DNA of 64,000 nt, taken from NCBI RefSeq assembly GCF_021166475.1, contig NZ_JAJOYS010000001.1, forward strand, positions 1,488,001 to 1,552,000, given 5' to 3'. The stretch is from Pelagibacterium xiamenense. Its GTDB lineage: Bacteria > Pseudomonadota > Alphaproteobacteria > Rhizobiales > Devosiaceae. The position numbers were made by a program, and so were the translations under genes. Within the stretch, counting starts at the first letter, position 1, and every line of letters begins with the position of its first letter. Shown here piece after piece: positions 8,709-19,181 of the stretch. Under the pieces are notes generated by a model. The model did no database searches, was not told the origin of the DNA, and saw nothing but the letters and a program-made list of their open reading frames with translations.

Positions 8709-9128
8709 GTGGGCGCGTGGACCCAGGTATCGATCGATTTCGAAACCTCACACCTCTATTTTCCGACACTCATCGGGGCGCTTCTTGTCGTGCTCGGGCT
8801 GGCCATCCTCTTGCGGGACAGGGCCCGGATCGCGGGCGCCGGGCGGTATTGGCGCGATGTGTTCGCGGCGATGGACAAGCTCCGGTTCTTCGGGACGATC
8901 GTACTGACCGTTCTCTATTTCATCCTCATGGTTCCGATCGGGCGTATCTGGCCCAATACCGGCATGGGCTTTCTGCTGTGCTCGGGGCCGTACGTCCTTT
9001 TGACCGGTCTCTTGTTCATGCACGAGCGGCCCTGGCGCCAGGTCGCGGCGCTCACGGCGATTGCGATTGCCGGCCCGGCCTTTGTCTGGTGGCTCTTTAC
9101 GGGCCCGTTCTTCCTGACGCTTCCATAG
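8709..9128 (+). CDS. tctB: Tripartite tricarboxylate-type transporter, small membrane subunit
   Basis: 139-residue protein with four hydrophobic segments (about residues 15-35, 60-80, 85-105 and 110-135), the usual TctB size and topology. It starts with GTG preceded by GAGGAG. It lies between tctC and tctA, as in other TTT operons. TctB proteins diverge quickly, so the call rests mainly on length, topology and position. Confidence 0.83.
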   Translation: MGAWTQVSIDFETSHLYFPTLIGALLVVLGLAILLRDRARIAGAGRYWRDVFAAMDKLRFFGTIVLTVLYFILMVPIGRIWPNTGMGFLLCSGPYVLLTGLLFMHERPWRQVAALTAIAIAGPAFVWWLFTGPFFLTLP

Positions 9129-9138
9129 GGGCTGCCCA

Positions 9139-10635
9139 ATGCTCGAGATCATCACGCCGCTCTTTCTCATGCTGATCGTTGCCGGCACTTTTATCGGCAT
9201 CATGTTCGGCGCCATTCCCGGAATGACCGCGACGATGGCGGTCGCGGTGTCGCTGCCCCTGACCTTCCCGCTGGGGCTCGAAAACGGGCTCGCGCTCCTG
9301 CTGGGGCTTTACGTAGGGGGGATCGCCGGCGGTCTGGTTCCAGCGGTGCTTCTTGGGATACCCGGGACACCAAGTTCGCTGACGACGACATTCGATGGCT
9401 ATCCGATGTCAAAAAAGGGGGAGGGCGAGAAAGCGCTGCGGATCGGTATCGTCGCATCGCTTGTGGGCGGGCTCTTCAGCCTTGCGGTGCTCTATTTTTT
9501 CGCCCCGCCGCTCGCGGGCTTTGCGATCAAGTTCTCCTATGTCGAGAAGTTCCTCATCATCTTTTTCGCGCTTACAGTGTTGGCCGCGCTCTCGTCCGAT
9601 ATGCTCCTGGGCATCTTCTCGGGCGTTTTGGGCGTCTTCATCTCGCTCGTCGGCACCTACGATATTTCCGATGGCGGCAACGGCAAGTTGCGGCTCGTTC
9701 CACCCGGGACGGAATACTGGCTCGACAGCGGATTTTCCCTTCTGCCTGTCCTGATCGGCATTTTCGGTCTGACGGCCATCCTCGCCCAGGCCGAACTCGG
9801 TATGCCCAAAGAGCTCGATGCCAAGGACATCCATGTCGGCAGGCGGTCGACGTTTTCGTTCTCGATCTTTGGCGGGCAGATTACCAATCTGCTGCGCTCC
9901 TCGAGCATTGGGACGTTTGTCGGCATGCTGCCCGGTGTTGGCGGTTCGGCGGCCTCACTGCTTTCATACTCCTACGCCAAGACCTTCTCGAAAACGCCGG
10001 AGAAATTCGGCAAAGGCGAGCCCGCGGGCGTGGTTGCCTCGGAATCGGGCAATAACGGGCTGACGGGCGGCGCGCTCGTTCCGCTACTCTCGCTCGGCAT
10101 ACCGGGCGACTCGACGACCGCCATCCTGATCGGGGCGTTCACGCTGCAGGGCATCCAGGTGGGGCCGCTCTTTATCACCAACAATCCGGTGACCTGGGAT
10201 GCCATGATCTTTGCGATGCTGATCGCCAACATCGCCATGTTTGCGATGATGTATTTTGCGATCCGGTATTTTGCGCTGCTCGTCACCGTGCCCAAGCACA
10301 TCCTTTTCCCGCTCATCCTGATGATGTGCGTGATAGGGTCATATACGATCAATTACGGCATCATGTTCGACGTCTGGACGCTGCTGATCTTCGGTCTTTT
10401 CGGATGGCTGGCGGTCAAGCTGCGGCTCGAACTCGCGCCCTTCATCATCGGCTTCATCCTCGGGCCGTCCGCCGAAGTCTATTTCGTCAAAAGCCTGGAG
10501 TCGTTCGGCGACTACACGATCTTTTTCACCAAGAGCTGGATCGCGGCTGCGTTGTGGGTTCTGATCATAGGATCGCTGGCGATGTCGATCGTGCTGGCCA
10601 TCCGCGCCGGTAAGAATGGCACGCAGGATGGTTAG
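9139..10635 (+). CDS. tctA: Tripartite tricarboxylate-type transporter, large membrane subunit
   Basis: 498-residue polytopic membrane protein with the expected 11-12 transmembrane segments. Family motifs are clear: MFGAIPGMTATM near residue 30, LLGIPGTPSS near 75, then GMLPGVGGSAAS and LSLGIPGDSTTA in the second half, reflecting the internal repeat of this family. It forms the permease together with TctB and is driven by an ion gradient, with TctC delivering substrate. It begins 10 bases after the tctB stop. Confidence 0.92.
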   Translation: MLEIITPLFLMLIVAGTFIGIMFGAIPGMTATMAVAVSLPLTFPLGLENGLALLLGLYVGGIAGGLVPAVLLGIPGTPSSLTTTFDGYPMSKKGEGEKALRIGIVASLVGGLFSLAVLYFFAPPLAGFAIKFSYVEKFLIIFFALTVLAALSSDMLLGIFSGVLGVFISLVGTYDISDGGNGKLRLVPPGTEYWLDSGFSLLPVLIGIFGLTAILAQAELGMPKELDAKDIHVGRRSTFSFSIFGGQITNLLRSSSIGTFVGMLPGVGGSAASLLSYSYAKTFSKTPEKFGKGEPAGVVASESGNNGLTGGALVPLLSLGIPGDSTTAILIGAFTLQGIQVGPLFITNNPVTWDAMIFAMLIANIAMFAMMYFAIRYFALLVTVPKHILFPLILMMCVIGSYTINYGIMFDVWTLLIFGLFGWLAVKLRLELAPFIIGFILGPSAEVYFVKSLESFGDYTIFFTKSWIAAALWVLIIGSLAMSIVLAIRAGKNGTQDG

Positions 10636-10664
10636 GTCTTGCATTAGCCCGGCCGGTGTAAAAG

Positions 10665-11717
10665 ATGGGCGTGATGAGTATTCCCGACCATACGACCGGC
10701 CAGGCCAGACGCCGGAAAAAACAGCATAGCGGTGTCACCATGGCGGATGTCGGCCGGCTGGCCGGCGTCTCGCAGGTTACGGTCTCGCGCGCGCTTTCCG
10801 ATCCGTCAAAAGTGTCCGCCGAAACGTTGCAGAAAATCCGCGATGCGATCGACGTTACCGGCTTTGTGCCCAACGCCATCGCCGGGGCGCTGGCATCCCA
10901 GCGCTCGATGCTGATCTCCGCCTTCGTGCCCTCGATCACCAACATCGTCTATTCTTCGTTCATCCAGACATTCAACGCGCGCATCCGCAGCAGCGGATAT
11001 GAAGTGCTCCTTTCCGAGACGGGGTTCCTGCCCGAAGAAGAGGAAAAGCTCGTCGCCGCCCACCTTACGCGCAGGCCGGACGCTGTGCTTCTGACCGGCA
11101 TCCACCATTCCGCCAGAACCCGCAAGATGCTGCTGGGCGCGGGGACACCGGTCGTCGAAGTCTGGGACGTGACGGATTCCCCGATCGATGTATGCGTTGG
11201 CTTCTCCCATTCCGGAGCCGGACGCGCGGCTGCCGATTTCATTGCCGACCAGGGATACCGGAGCGCGGCGGTCGTTTCGGCCGGCGACGAGAGGGCACAG
11301 CGGCGTATGAGGGCGTTTTCCGACCGGTTTGCCCAGCGCACCGGCGCGGCGGCAATCCAATTGGATTTTCCGGCGCCCGCCAGCCTTGCGAACGGGCGCC
11401 TGGGCCTCCGGCAACTCCTGGAGACGCACGCATTTTCGGACGGCGCCATCTTTTGCAGTTCGGATCTTCTGGCTCACGGCGTGATCATCGAGGCCAGGGC
11501 GCGGGGTTTGAGGGTGCCCGAAGACGTAGCCGTTCTGGGTTTCGGCGATCAGGACTTCGCCCCCCACACCGATCCCGCCATATCGACGATCAGGGTGGAC
11601 CGCCAGGAGCTTGGACGCGCCGCGGCCGACGCTCTACTCGAGCGGTTCGCGGGACGGCGTCCGGAGCGCGACGTGTTCGATATCGGATTCGAGATCGTCA
11701 GACGCGCGTCGTGCTGA
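10665..11717 (+). CDS. LacI-family transcriptional regulator (GntR/IdnR-like branch)
   Basis: 350-residue LacI regulator. The N-terminal helix-turn-helix and hinge (about residues 24-80) read VTMADVGRLAGVSQVTVSRA, with a basic leader before it; the rest is a periplasmic-binding-protein-like effector domain (VAVLGFGDQDFAP near 290, a standard LacI feature). It follows tctA by 29 bases and is likely in the same transcript. The closest LacI-type palindromes are in the tctC/dehydratase promoter region, so it probably represses both arms until a sugar acid or derived intermediate binds. An alternative start lies at the ATG at 10674. Confidence 0.87.
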   Translation: MGVMSIPDHTTGQARRRKKQHSGVTMADVGRLAGVSQVTVSRALSDPSKVSAETLQKIRDAIDVTGFVPNAIAGALASQRSMLISAFVPSITNIVYSSFIQTFNARIRSSGYEVLLSETGFLPEEEEKLVAAHLTRRPDAVLLTGIHHSARTRKMLLGAGTPVVEVWDVTDSPIDVCVGFSHSGAGRAAADFIADQGYRSAAVVSAGDERAQRRMRAFSDRFAQRTGAAAIQLDFPAPASLANGRLGLRQLLETHAFSDGAIFCSSDLLAHGVIIEARARGLRVPEDVAVLGFGDQDFAPHTDPAISTIRVDRQELGRAAADALLERFAGRRPERDVFDIGFEIVRRASC

Positions 11718-11982
11718 GGCCGGCCTGTTCTTTCAGGCGCTATTGAAAAAACTGACGATCGTGTGCGCGCGGTAAAATCGCCCGGCGCTTGGGCCGCGTA
11801 CAATGGCGGCCGTTGGCACGGGGCCCCTTGCCGAATTCGACCTGCACAACAGCAGGCACTCCGAACGCCGGGAGACGTTCCTGAACGACACCGGAAAAGC
11901 CTTGCCGGCTGCCCGATGCCACTTGATATCCTCCCACCGCTGGGGCAGGTTGTTGTAAAGATGTAAACTCCAGTGCGTGCCC

Positions 11983-13020
11983 ATGCTTCTCGCTATTGTT
12001 GCAGACGATCTGACCGGAGCGCTCGACGCCGCGGCGCCGTTTGCGGGCCGTGGACTGCGGACCGCCGTCGCGGTGACGATCGATCATCTCGATCAAGCCT
12101 TGGCGCATCGGCCCGATGTGGTGGCCGTCAACACCGCGAGCCGCGAAATTCCTCCCGACGAGGCGCGCCGGAGGGTGGTGCGGGTACTCGATGCCCTGCC
12201 GCAGAACGCGAGACTGTTCAAGAAGATAGACTCGCGCCTCAAGGGTAATCTCGAAGCCGAACTTTCGGCCTTCGGCGCCGTGCGGTTTGCCGTTCTGCCG
12301 GGAATTCCCGAGTTCGGCCGCACCGTAATCGACGGAAAGTTGACCGGTTTCGGCGTCGCCGAGCCGATAGAGATCGCGCGAAAGCTCGGCGCGGCCGCGT
12401 CACGCAGCGACATACCGGATACGCCATCGGCCGAGGCCATGCGGGAGGCGGTGCTCGGACGTCCCGAAACGGCGGTGCTTGTCGGCGCACGCGGGCTCGC
12501 GGCCGCGCTGGCGCAGTCGATGACCGGCGCGGTGTCACGGCAGGTGACGAATCTCGGACGGAAGCTCGTGATGGTGATCGGTTCGCGCGATCCGATCACG
12601 CTGGCCCAGATCGATGTTCTCGTACAACGTCACGCCGATCTGCAGTACCTTGCGGCTCCTAACGGAAAACTCGCCACGGACACAACGCCCGCAGACGCCC
12701 GGTTGACGATTCTTCAGGCGGTCCCCGGCGAAGCGGTCGCCGCCGAGCAGGACGTGGCCCTTGCACTCGCCCAAAGCTTGAACCAGAAATGCTTTGAAGG
12801 GTATGACGGCGCGCTCATCTCGGGCGGCGCGACCGCGGAAACGGTTCTGGGTGCGCTGGGGATCGGCGTTCTGGACGTTCTGGGGGAGATCGTCGACGGC
12901 CTGCCGGTGTCGCGCGCCGGCGGTTTGACCGTGATCAGCAAGTCGGGCGGATTTGGAGCGGCCGACGCGTTGGCTGAGGTTGCCCGGAGGTATGGCGCCG
13001 CCGTGCCAGGCACGGTGTAA
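11983..13020 (+). CDS. Four-carbon acid sugar kinase family protein (DUF1537; DtnK/OtnK-like)
   Basis: 345-residue kinase of the DUF1537 family. The N-terminal domain begins with the diagnostic IVADDLTGALD; the C-terminal nucleotide-binding domain shows LISGGATAETV near 275 and ISKSGGFGAADAL near 315. Characterised members phosphorylate D-threonate, D-erythronate or related four-carbon acids and work with PdxA2-type dehydrogenases; such a dehydrogenase lies 2.8 kb away in the same cluster. The family is often 400 or more residues, so this copy is on the short side but both domains are present. A GTG 6 bases upstream (11977) is an alternative start. It is followed by a GntR gene 15 bases later. 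I see nothing recognisable in the 265 bases before it. Confidence 0.85.
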   Translation: MLLAIVADDLTGALDAAAPFAGRGLRTAVAVTIDHLDQALAHRPDVVAVNTASREIPPDEARRRVVRVLDALPQNARLFKKIDSRLKGNLEAELSAFGAVRFAVLPGIPEFGRTVIDGKLTGFGVAEPIEIARKLGAAASRSDIPDTPSAEAMREAVLGRPETAVLVGARGLAAALAQSMTGAVSRQVTNLGRKLVMVIGSRDPITLAQIDVLVQRHADLQYLAAPNGKLATDTTPADARLTILQAVPGEAVAAEQDVALALAQSLNQKCFEGYDGALISGGATAETVLGALGIGVLDVLGEIVDGLPVSRAGGLTVISKSGGFGAADALAEVARRYGAAVPGTV

Positions 13021-13035
13021 CGGGTAGGAGCAAAG

Positions 13036-13758
13036 ATGGCACTGGATGACGTTCAGCCGATCGCGAACCGGAAACGCCTTGGCGACTTCGTTTTCGAGAA
13101 GCTGCTGCGTGCGATTAAGTCGGGAGCATACGAGGCCGACGAACGCCTGCCGACGGAGCATGAACTTGCATCCGAGTTCCAGGTATCGCGCCCGGTGGTT
13201 CGCGACGCGCTGCAGCGCTTGCGCGATCAGGGGCTGATCTACTCGCGGCGCGGCTCGGGCAGTTTTGTGCGCAATCTCGGCGTCAGGGAGCCGCTCGGCT
13301 TCGGGCAGCTCGAGAACCTCGGAGATCTGCGCCAGTGCTACGAATTCCGGCTGACCCTGGAGCCTGAAGCCGCCGCCGGCGCGGCACTGCGCCACGACGC
13401 CGACGCGCTCGCTGCGATAAAGTCCGCGCTCGATCTGCTGCGCGATGCGACAAGCCAGCACCGGCACCGCGAGGACGCCGACTTCGGTTTCCACCTCGCC
13501 ATCGCCCAAGCCTCACGCAACCAGTATTTCGCGACCGCCATGGAAGCGCTCAAGGACCACATTGCAGTCGGCATGCAGTTCCACGGCATCTCGCTCAAGA
13601 TGACCTCGGGCGGCCTGCAGCACGCCTTTGCCGAGCACGACGCGATCTATAATGCCATCAAGGCAGGTGACGCAGACGCCGCGCGCCAGCGCATGCGCGA
13701 GCACTTGATCGGCTCGCGCGACCGGCTGTTCGAGGGCACCGAGGACAAGCGGCCTTAA
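13036..13758 (+). CDS. FadR-subfamily GntR transcriptional regulator (FCD domain)
   Basis: 240-residue regulator. The winged helix-turn-helix (about residues 15-80) reads LPTEHELASEFQVSRPVVRD, and the helical FCD effector domain follows, with the usual metal-site pattern DFGFHLAI near 155 and later histidines (HAFAEHDAI). FCD regulators commonly sense organic or sugar acids. GTAGGAG precedes the ATG. It is co-directional with the DUF1537 kinase and convergent with the alcohol dehydrogenase: the two stop codons overlap in TTAA. It is the likely controller of this acid-sugar cluster; its operator is not obvious. Confidence 0.88.
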   Translation: MALDDVQPIANRKRLGDFVFEKLLRAIKSGAYEADERLPTEHELASEFQVSRPVVRDALQRLRDQGLIYSRRGSGSFVRNLGVREPLGFGQLENLGDLRQCYEFRLTLEPEAAAGAALRHDADALAAIKSALDLLRDATSQHRHREDADFGFHLAIAQASRNQYFATAMEALKDHIAVGMQFHGISLKMTSGGLQHAFAEHDAIYNAIKAGDADAARQRMREHLIGSRDRLFEGTEDKRP

Positions 13759-14879
13759 TAGGCCGCTTTGTAAATCCCCAACACGTCGTCGACGCTCATC
13801 TCGCGCGGATTGTTGTCCATCAGCCGACGAATGGCGTGCGCTTCCCTGGCCCAGTCGGGCAGGTCGGCCGCGTCGGCCCCGTGCGAGCCCAGCGCCATCT
13901 CGACCCCGAGCGCCTTGCAGAACCCGTATGCGGCCTCGAACACGCCTTCGGCATCCTCCGCGGCGTCGAGCCCGAGAAAGGACAGCACTTCGCCGGTTTT
14001 CTCCGGGCGCGCTGGCGTGTTGTAGGCAAGAACATGCGGGAAGATGATGGCGTTCGCCAGCCCGTGGGGGAGCTTCAGCCGTGTGCCGAGCGGATAGGAG
14101 AGGGCGTGTCCGGCGGCCGTGTTGACCGGGCCGAGGCACACCCCGCCATAATAGGACGCGAGCATCATTCCCGCCCGGGCTTCTGTATCCGTGCCATCCT
14201 CGACTGCGCGTGCGAGGTATTTGCCAACAAAGGCCAGCCCCATGCGCGCATAGGCGTCGACAAGGTCATGGGCCTTGATGTTGGTGAACGCTTCCACGCA
14301 ATGGGCCATCGCATCGATCCCCGTCGCAGCCGTCACCGCCGGGGGCACCGAATATGTGAGTTCCGGGTCGAGGATCACCAGATCCGCGAGCATATGCGTG
14401 CTCTCGACAGCGAGTTTGGCGAGGGTGTCCGGATCGGTGACGAGCGCACGGATGCCGGCTTCCGAGCCGGTCCCCGCGGTCGTCGGCACCTGCGCGAGCG
14501 CCGTGTTGCGGCCACTGACCTTGTTTGGTCCCACGACGTCGGCGAGTGTCTGATTGCTGTCCCACAGGACGGCAGCGAGCTTGGCGATGTCGAGAACCGA
14601 ACCGCCGCCAAGCCCGACAATGAGCTGCGGGCGCGCGTCACGGGCCGCTTCGAGCGCGGCCTCGAGCGCCGCAATGCCGGGCTCGGGCGGGAGATCGGAA
14701 AAGACCGTGACCTTACCGGTGAGCTTGAGCCGATCCACGTAGCGATCGGTATGCTCGGTCGCAAAAACGAGCACGGTGTCGAAATCAGCGGCCCATTCTC
14801 CCAGGCGTTCGGACGCGCCCGCGCCGATTTCTAGGCGCTTGGGCTGGTGAAGGGTTATGGCGCGTGCCATGCCGTCCAT
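13755..14879 (-). CDS. Iron-containing alcohol dehydrogenase (group III)
   Basis: 374-residue iron-dependent dehydrogenase. LGGGSVLDIAK near residue 95 is the NAD(P)-binding loop and VPTTAGTGSE near 135 the family signature. Candidate iron ligands are the Asp in VILDP, His in AMAHCVEAF, and two His in AAGHALSYPLG and LPHGLANA. The start at 14879 follows AAAGGA; an in-frame TTG further upstream would overlap the preceding gene. It is the last gene of the leftward unit that begins with the sialidase-like gene. It could reduce an aldehyde product of the aldolase step or oxidise a hydroxy acid; the sequence does not decide. Confidence 0.88.
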   Translation of the reverse strand: MDGMARAITLHQPKRLEIGAGASERLGEWAADFDTVLVFATEHTDRYVDRLKLTGKVTVFSDLPPEPGIAALEAALEAARDARPQLIVGLGGGSVLDIAKLAAVLWDSNQTLADVVGPNKVSGRNTALAQVPTTAGTGSEAGIRALVTDPDTLAKLAVESTHMLADLVILDPELTYSVPPAVTAATGIDAMAHCVEAFTNIKAHDLVDAYARMGLAFVGKYLARAVEDGTDTEARAGMMLASYYGGVCLGPVNTAAGHALSYPLGTRLKLPHGLANAIIFPHVLAYNTPARPEKTGEVLSFLGLDAAEDAEGVFEAAYGFCKALGVEMALGSHGADAADLPDWAREAHAIRRLMDNNPREMSVDDVLGIYKAAY

Positions 14880-14892
14880 AGCGCGGTCCTTT

Positions 14893-15806
14893 CTACTGGG
14901 ATTCAAGCTGGGCCATCTGCGCCCAGACGATTTCGCATTCGTCCGGCGTCAGCTCGACGAGCGGCGGACGGACACGCAGCCAGCCCTGGTGTTTGCGGCG
15001 CCGCGCAAGCATGGCCTTGACGGTTGGAAGCTGGACATAGGCGTTGGTGAGATTGCGCCAGGTGTCGATGCGCGTTTGCGCCGCCTCGACGGCATCGGCC
15101 ATCTCCGGCTTGTCCCAATTGTCGAAGACGAAACGCAAGTCCGGCGCAATGAGGTTCGAACTCGAGGTGATACACCCCGCGCCGCCCGCGCGCAGCAGCG
15201 GCAGCATGAAGGGATCGGCACCGGCAAGGACTGAAAAGCCGGGGAACGCTTTGGCGGTCTCGGTCATGCTTTCGAGCTTGCCCGAACTGTCCTTGACGCC
15301 CACGACGATGCCGGGGAAGGCTTCGATGAGCCGTGCGATCAGGTCGTGCGAGAGCGGCACGTTGGCGATTGGGGGGATGTGGTAAAGGATGATCTTGAGA
15401 TCGTCCCGGCCGACGCCTTCGATCACCTTGGCGTAGGCGCGAAAAAGTCCCTCATCGCTGACGCCCTTGTAATAGAACGGCGGAAGCAGGACGACGCCCT
15501 GGACGCCCGCCTCGGCAGCATGCCGGGTGAGCGCAATGGTGTCCTGTGCGCTCGTGTGCCCCGTTCCGGGCAGGAGCACGTCCGGCGAGACGCCCGCCTC
15601 GATGACCTTGTCGAGAATGTCCATGCGTTCGGCGATGCCGAAGGAATTGGCCTCCCCCGTCGTGCCCAATAGCGCAATGCCGTCGCAGCCTTCTTCAAGC
15701 AGCGCCTTGCAGTGGACGGCAAATGCCGCATGGTCCGGCGTGTCCTCGGCGGTCAAGGGTGTCGCTGCGGCGCTGAAAACGCCGGAAATGGCTGGGGTCT
15801 GGTTTG

Positions 15807-15810
<4 letters not shown>
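14893..15810 (-). CDS. DHDPS/NAL-family lyase (second copy in window)
   Basis: 305-residue class I aldolase-fold protein. The GTTGEANSF loop near residue 50, LYHIPP with the catalytic tyrosine near 140, and VGVKDSSG with the Schiff-base lysine near 168 are all present, so it is probably active. Its start overlaps the PdxA-like stop as ATGA, so the two are translationally coupled. Only family similarity links it to the aldolase at 4716-5624; motifs around the active site differ. It may act on a keto-deoxy acid or related pyruvate-derived compound. Lysine synthesis is unlikely from the context. Confidence 0.87.
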
Positions 15811-16753
<943 letters not shown>

Positions 16754-16757
<4 letters not shown>

Positions 16758-17932
16758 GCGCCCGCGCCTCCGTCGATCCAGCTTAGGGGAAGGCGCACAT
16801 ATTTGATGGCGCGCCGATGATAGGTATAGGCGACATGGATATCCCCGTCCGCGCCCTGCACCATATAAGGATAGGACATTTCCTTGTTCCGTCCGTCGAC
16901 CGAGTTGTTCGAAAGGCATGTGCCTTCGCCGTCCTCGATGATCCTCCTGACGGGGAAGGTTCTGCCTCCGTCCTCGGAAACGCACAGTGTCACCGGTGCG
17001 CGCGGCACGCCCCAGACGGGATCGCAGCCGCCCTCGGCGTCCGGGCGGTCGTCGGCGACCTCGAGTTCGTCATAAAGCGATTGCCGCCGGTCGCTCGACG
17101 TTGCGGCGGATGTTGGATTGCACACCATTGCGATGCGTCCGTCCGCGAGCGAGATCACATTGATCGAGGAGTTGTTGTTCGGCACATCTGTCGGCGCGGG
17201 CGCGGACCAGCTCCGCCCGCCATCACCGCTTTCCGAGCGGTGGACGAAATCCGCCTGTCGCCTGCGGTAGAACGCCGCCAGCGTCCCGTTCCCAGCCGGA
17301 ACGATCGTCATGTGCACCGATCCGATGGAATCGGGCACCTCCTCGACTGCCCATGACGCTCCGGCATCCGTGCTCACGGCGATCGCCGCCGTGTCGTGAC
17401 TGCCCGTCCAGCGCTGTCCCGGCCGAGAAATGCAGCGGAAGAGGGGGAGCATCCACGCGCCGTCGTCACGAACCGTAACGCGGGCGCGCACGAAACTCCC
17501 CAGCGGCACGTCGAGCGCGCGTGCCGGGCCGGTCGAAAGCGCATTGCCCGATACGACGAGCGCGCGCTCGCGCAGCAGGCATTCATCCTGGTTGCCATGT
17601 GGCTGCGCCGTATTGAACAAGCGCAACCCACCGTCCGGCGCAGCAAAGATCACCGGGTTCTGCTCGGACCGTTCCGGATCGTCGGTAAGCTTGTGAGCCG
17701 GGCTCCAGCGGTCCCCCTGCGGGTCGAGCGTCGCGGCATAAATGGAGATGTCCGACGCCCCCTCGAGCGAGCCGCCGAACCACGCGCAAACAAGGCGCCC
17801 GTCCGGCAGAAAATCCAGAAAAGCGGCGTGATTTTGAACCACCGGCGAGGGCAGGACGGCCGTCAGCATCCCGCTCTCCGCGTCACGCCGCAGTTGCCCA
17901 TCCATCTGTTGTTCGATCGCCTCGGGCGTCAC
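16754..17932 (-). CDS. Sialidase-fold (BNR/Asp-box) protein without signal peptide
   Basis: 392-residue six-bladed propeller-type protein. Three Asp-box turns are visible: [16 protein letters not shown] and SEDGGRTF. An early [14 protein letters not shown] and a late [13 protein letters not shown]-type strand fit exo-sialidase-like families. There is no signal peptide or membrane segment, so it should be cytoplasmic. GGAGG precedes the GTG start by 5 bases. It is the first gene of the leftward unit with the PdxA-like, DHDPS-like and alcohol dehydrogenase genes, joined by 4-bp overlaps. No sialic acid transporter, epimerase or kinase is nearby, so a role on another substrate is likely; function unknown. 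Confidence 0.75.
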
Positions 17933-18114
17933 GCCGTCCTCCGCTTGTTATGAACCTCGATTGGGTCGGAGAATTGCTGTTCGAGAAAAAGTTGTCAAGT
18001 TGGTTGTGTGAAATTTGTTCATCTATGGCGCTGAGGAGATAAAAAATATCGGCCTAAAAACAAAGACATAGTGGAGGTATGAGGGTAAATGGTGATTTCC
18101 GATGCGGGTTCGTG

Positions 18115-18141
18115 TTGACAACATTGGTCTGCCTGAACCAT
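18115..18141 (+). promoter_or_regulatory. Possible promoter/operator before the DMT exporter
   Basis: TTGACA at 18115-18120 looks like a -35 box, and it is followed by ATTGGTCTGCCTGAACCAT (18123-18141), an imperfect inverted repeat of TGGT/ACCA type resembling FadR-subfamily GntR sites. No clear -10 box is visible. The rest of the 254-bp region between the divergent genes is AT-richer than the surroundings but otherwise featureless. Confidence 0.3.
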
Positions 18142-18186
18142 AGTGCCGCAACGGTGCGAGGAGGCGTCGGAAGGGAGTTCAACCTC

Positions 18187-19092
18187 ATGAGCGCAGGAAC
18201 GGTACAGATGCCCGGGCAGGGCCGGCTGATGCTGGCCGCGGCGCTCATGGCGGGCGCGGCGATACTCAGCGCCGCCGATGCCGCCATCGTGCGTCTGCTC
18301 GCCGGCGGCGTTCATCCCTTTGTTATCGGATTCTTCCGCGGCTTCTTCGGTCTTCTGTTCGTTCTGCCGTGGATCGCCTCGCGCCCCGGTATGCTGCGCT
18401 CGCATTACCGCTTCATGCATGTCGCGCGCGCCGGATTGAAACTCTTGAGCCTCATTTGCTTTTTCATTGCCTTCGGCGCTGCGCCGTTGGCCGATGCGAC
18501 CGCCATCGTCTTCACCGGGCCGATCTTTTTGACCCTCGGCGCGTGGCTGCTTCTGGGCGAACGGCTGGGCGCCGCGCGTGTCTTCGCCGTTATCGCCGGC
18601 TTTTCCGGTGCCATGATCGTCTTGCAGCCCGGTAATTCTGAAGGTGTGTCCCCGGCGCTCCTTTTCGCGCTTGCCGGTGCCGCGCTCACCGCCGTCGTGC
18701 AGCTGATGCTCAAGGTGATGTCGGCCCGGGACAATACCGATACGCTGGTGGCCTGGAATCTCATTCTCATCGTCCCGCTGGCGCTGATCCCCGCGATCGC
18801 CGTCTGGACGACCCCGACGCTCTTCGAGCTCGGCCTGCTCGTCGCCCAGGGCATTTTCGGTGCGCTCAACATGACCTTTGTCACCCGGGCTCTCGGCATG
18901 GCCGATGCCTCGTTCCTCGCGCCGCTCGACTTCCTGCGCCTGCCGGCGGTCGCCATCTTCGCTTTCATTTTGTTCGGCGAAATTGCCGGTCCCCTCACAT
19001 GGATCGGCGCCGCCGTCATTTTCGGCGCCACGCTGATTGCCGCCGGTGGCGGCTGGCTTGCGCGCTTGAGGGTCCGCCTATGGCCGTTCTGA
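18187..19092 (+). CDS. EamA/DMT-family membrane transporter
   Basis: 301-residue protein with ten predicted membrane segments arranged as two EamA repeats (about residues 10-140 and 150-290). Conserved features include HPFVIGFFRGFFG in the first repeat and FGALNMTFVTRALGMADAS-type residues in the second. DMT proteins export or import small metabolites, amino acids or nucleotides; the substrate cannot be told. The ATG at 18187 follows GGGAG at a suitable distance; in-frame sequence upstream is promoter-like and does not look coding. The family-5 ABC importer genes follow 89 bases later on the same strand. Confidence 0.85.
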   Translation: MSAGTVQMPGQGRLMLAAALMAGAAILSAADAAIVRLLAGGVHPFVIGFFRGFFGLLFVLPWIASRPGMLRSHYRFMHVARAGLKLLSLICFFIAFGAAPLADATAIVFTGPIFLTLGAWLLLGERLGAARVFAVIAGFSGAMIVLQPGNSEGVSPALLFALAGAALTAVVQLMLKVMSARDNTDTLVAWNLILIVPLALIPAIAVWTTPTLFELGLLVAQGIFGALNMTFVTRALGMADASFLAPLDFLRLPAVAIFAFILFGEIAGPLTWIGAAVIFGATLIAAGGGWLARLRVRLWPF

Positions 19093-19181
19093 CCCGCTTT
19101 TCGATATCCGACTACCCGGGCGCCCGCAGCGCCGCCCGCATGTCGCTCCATTCTTGCGCTGCACCTAAGGGAGGTTATGTG

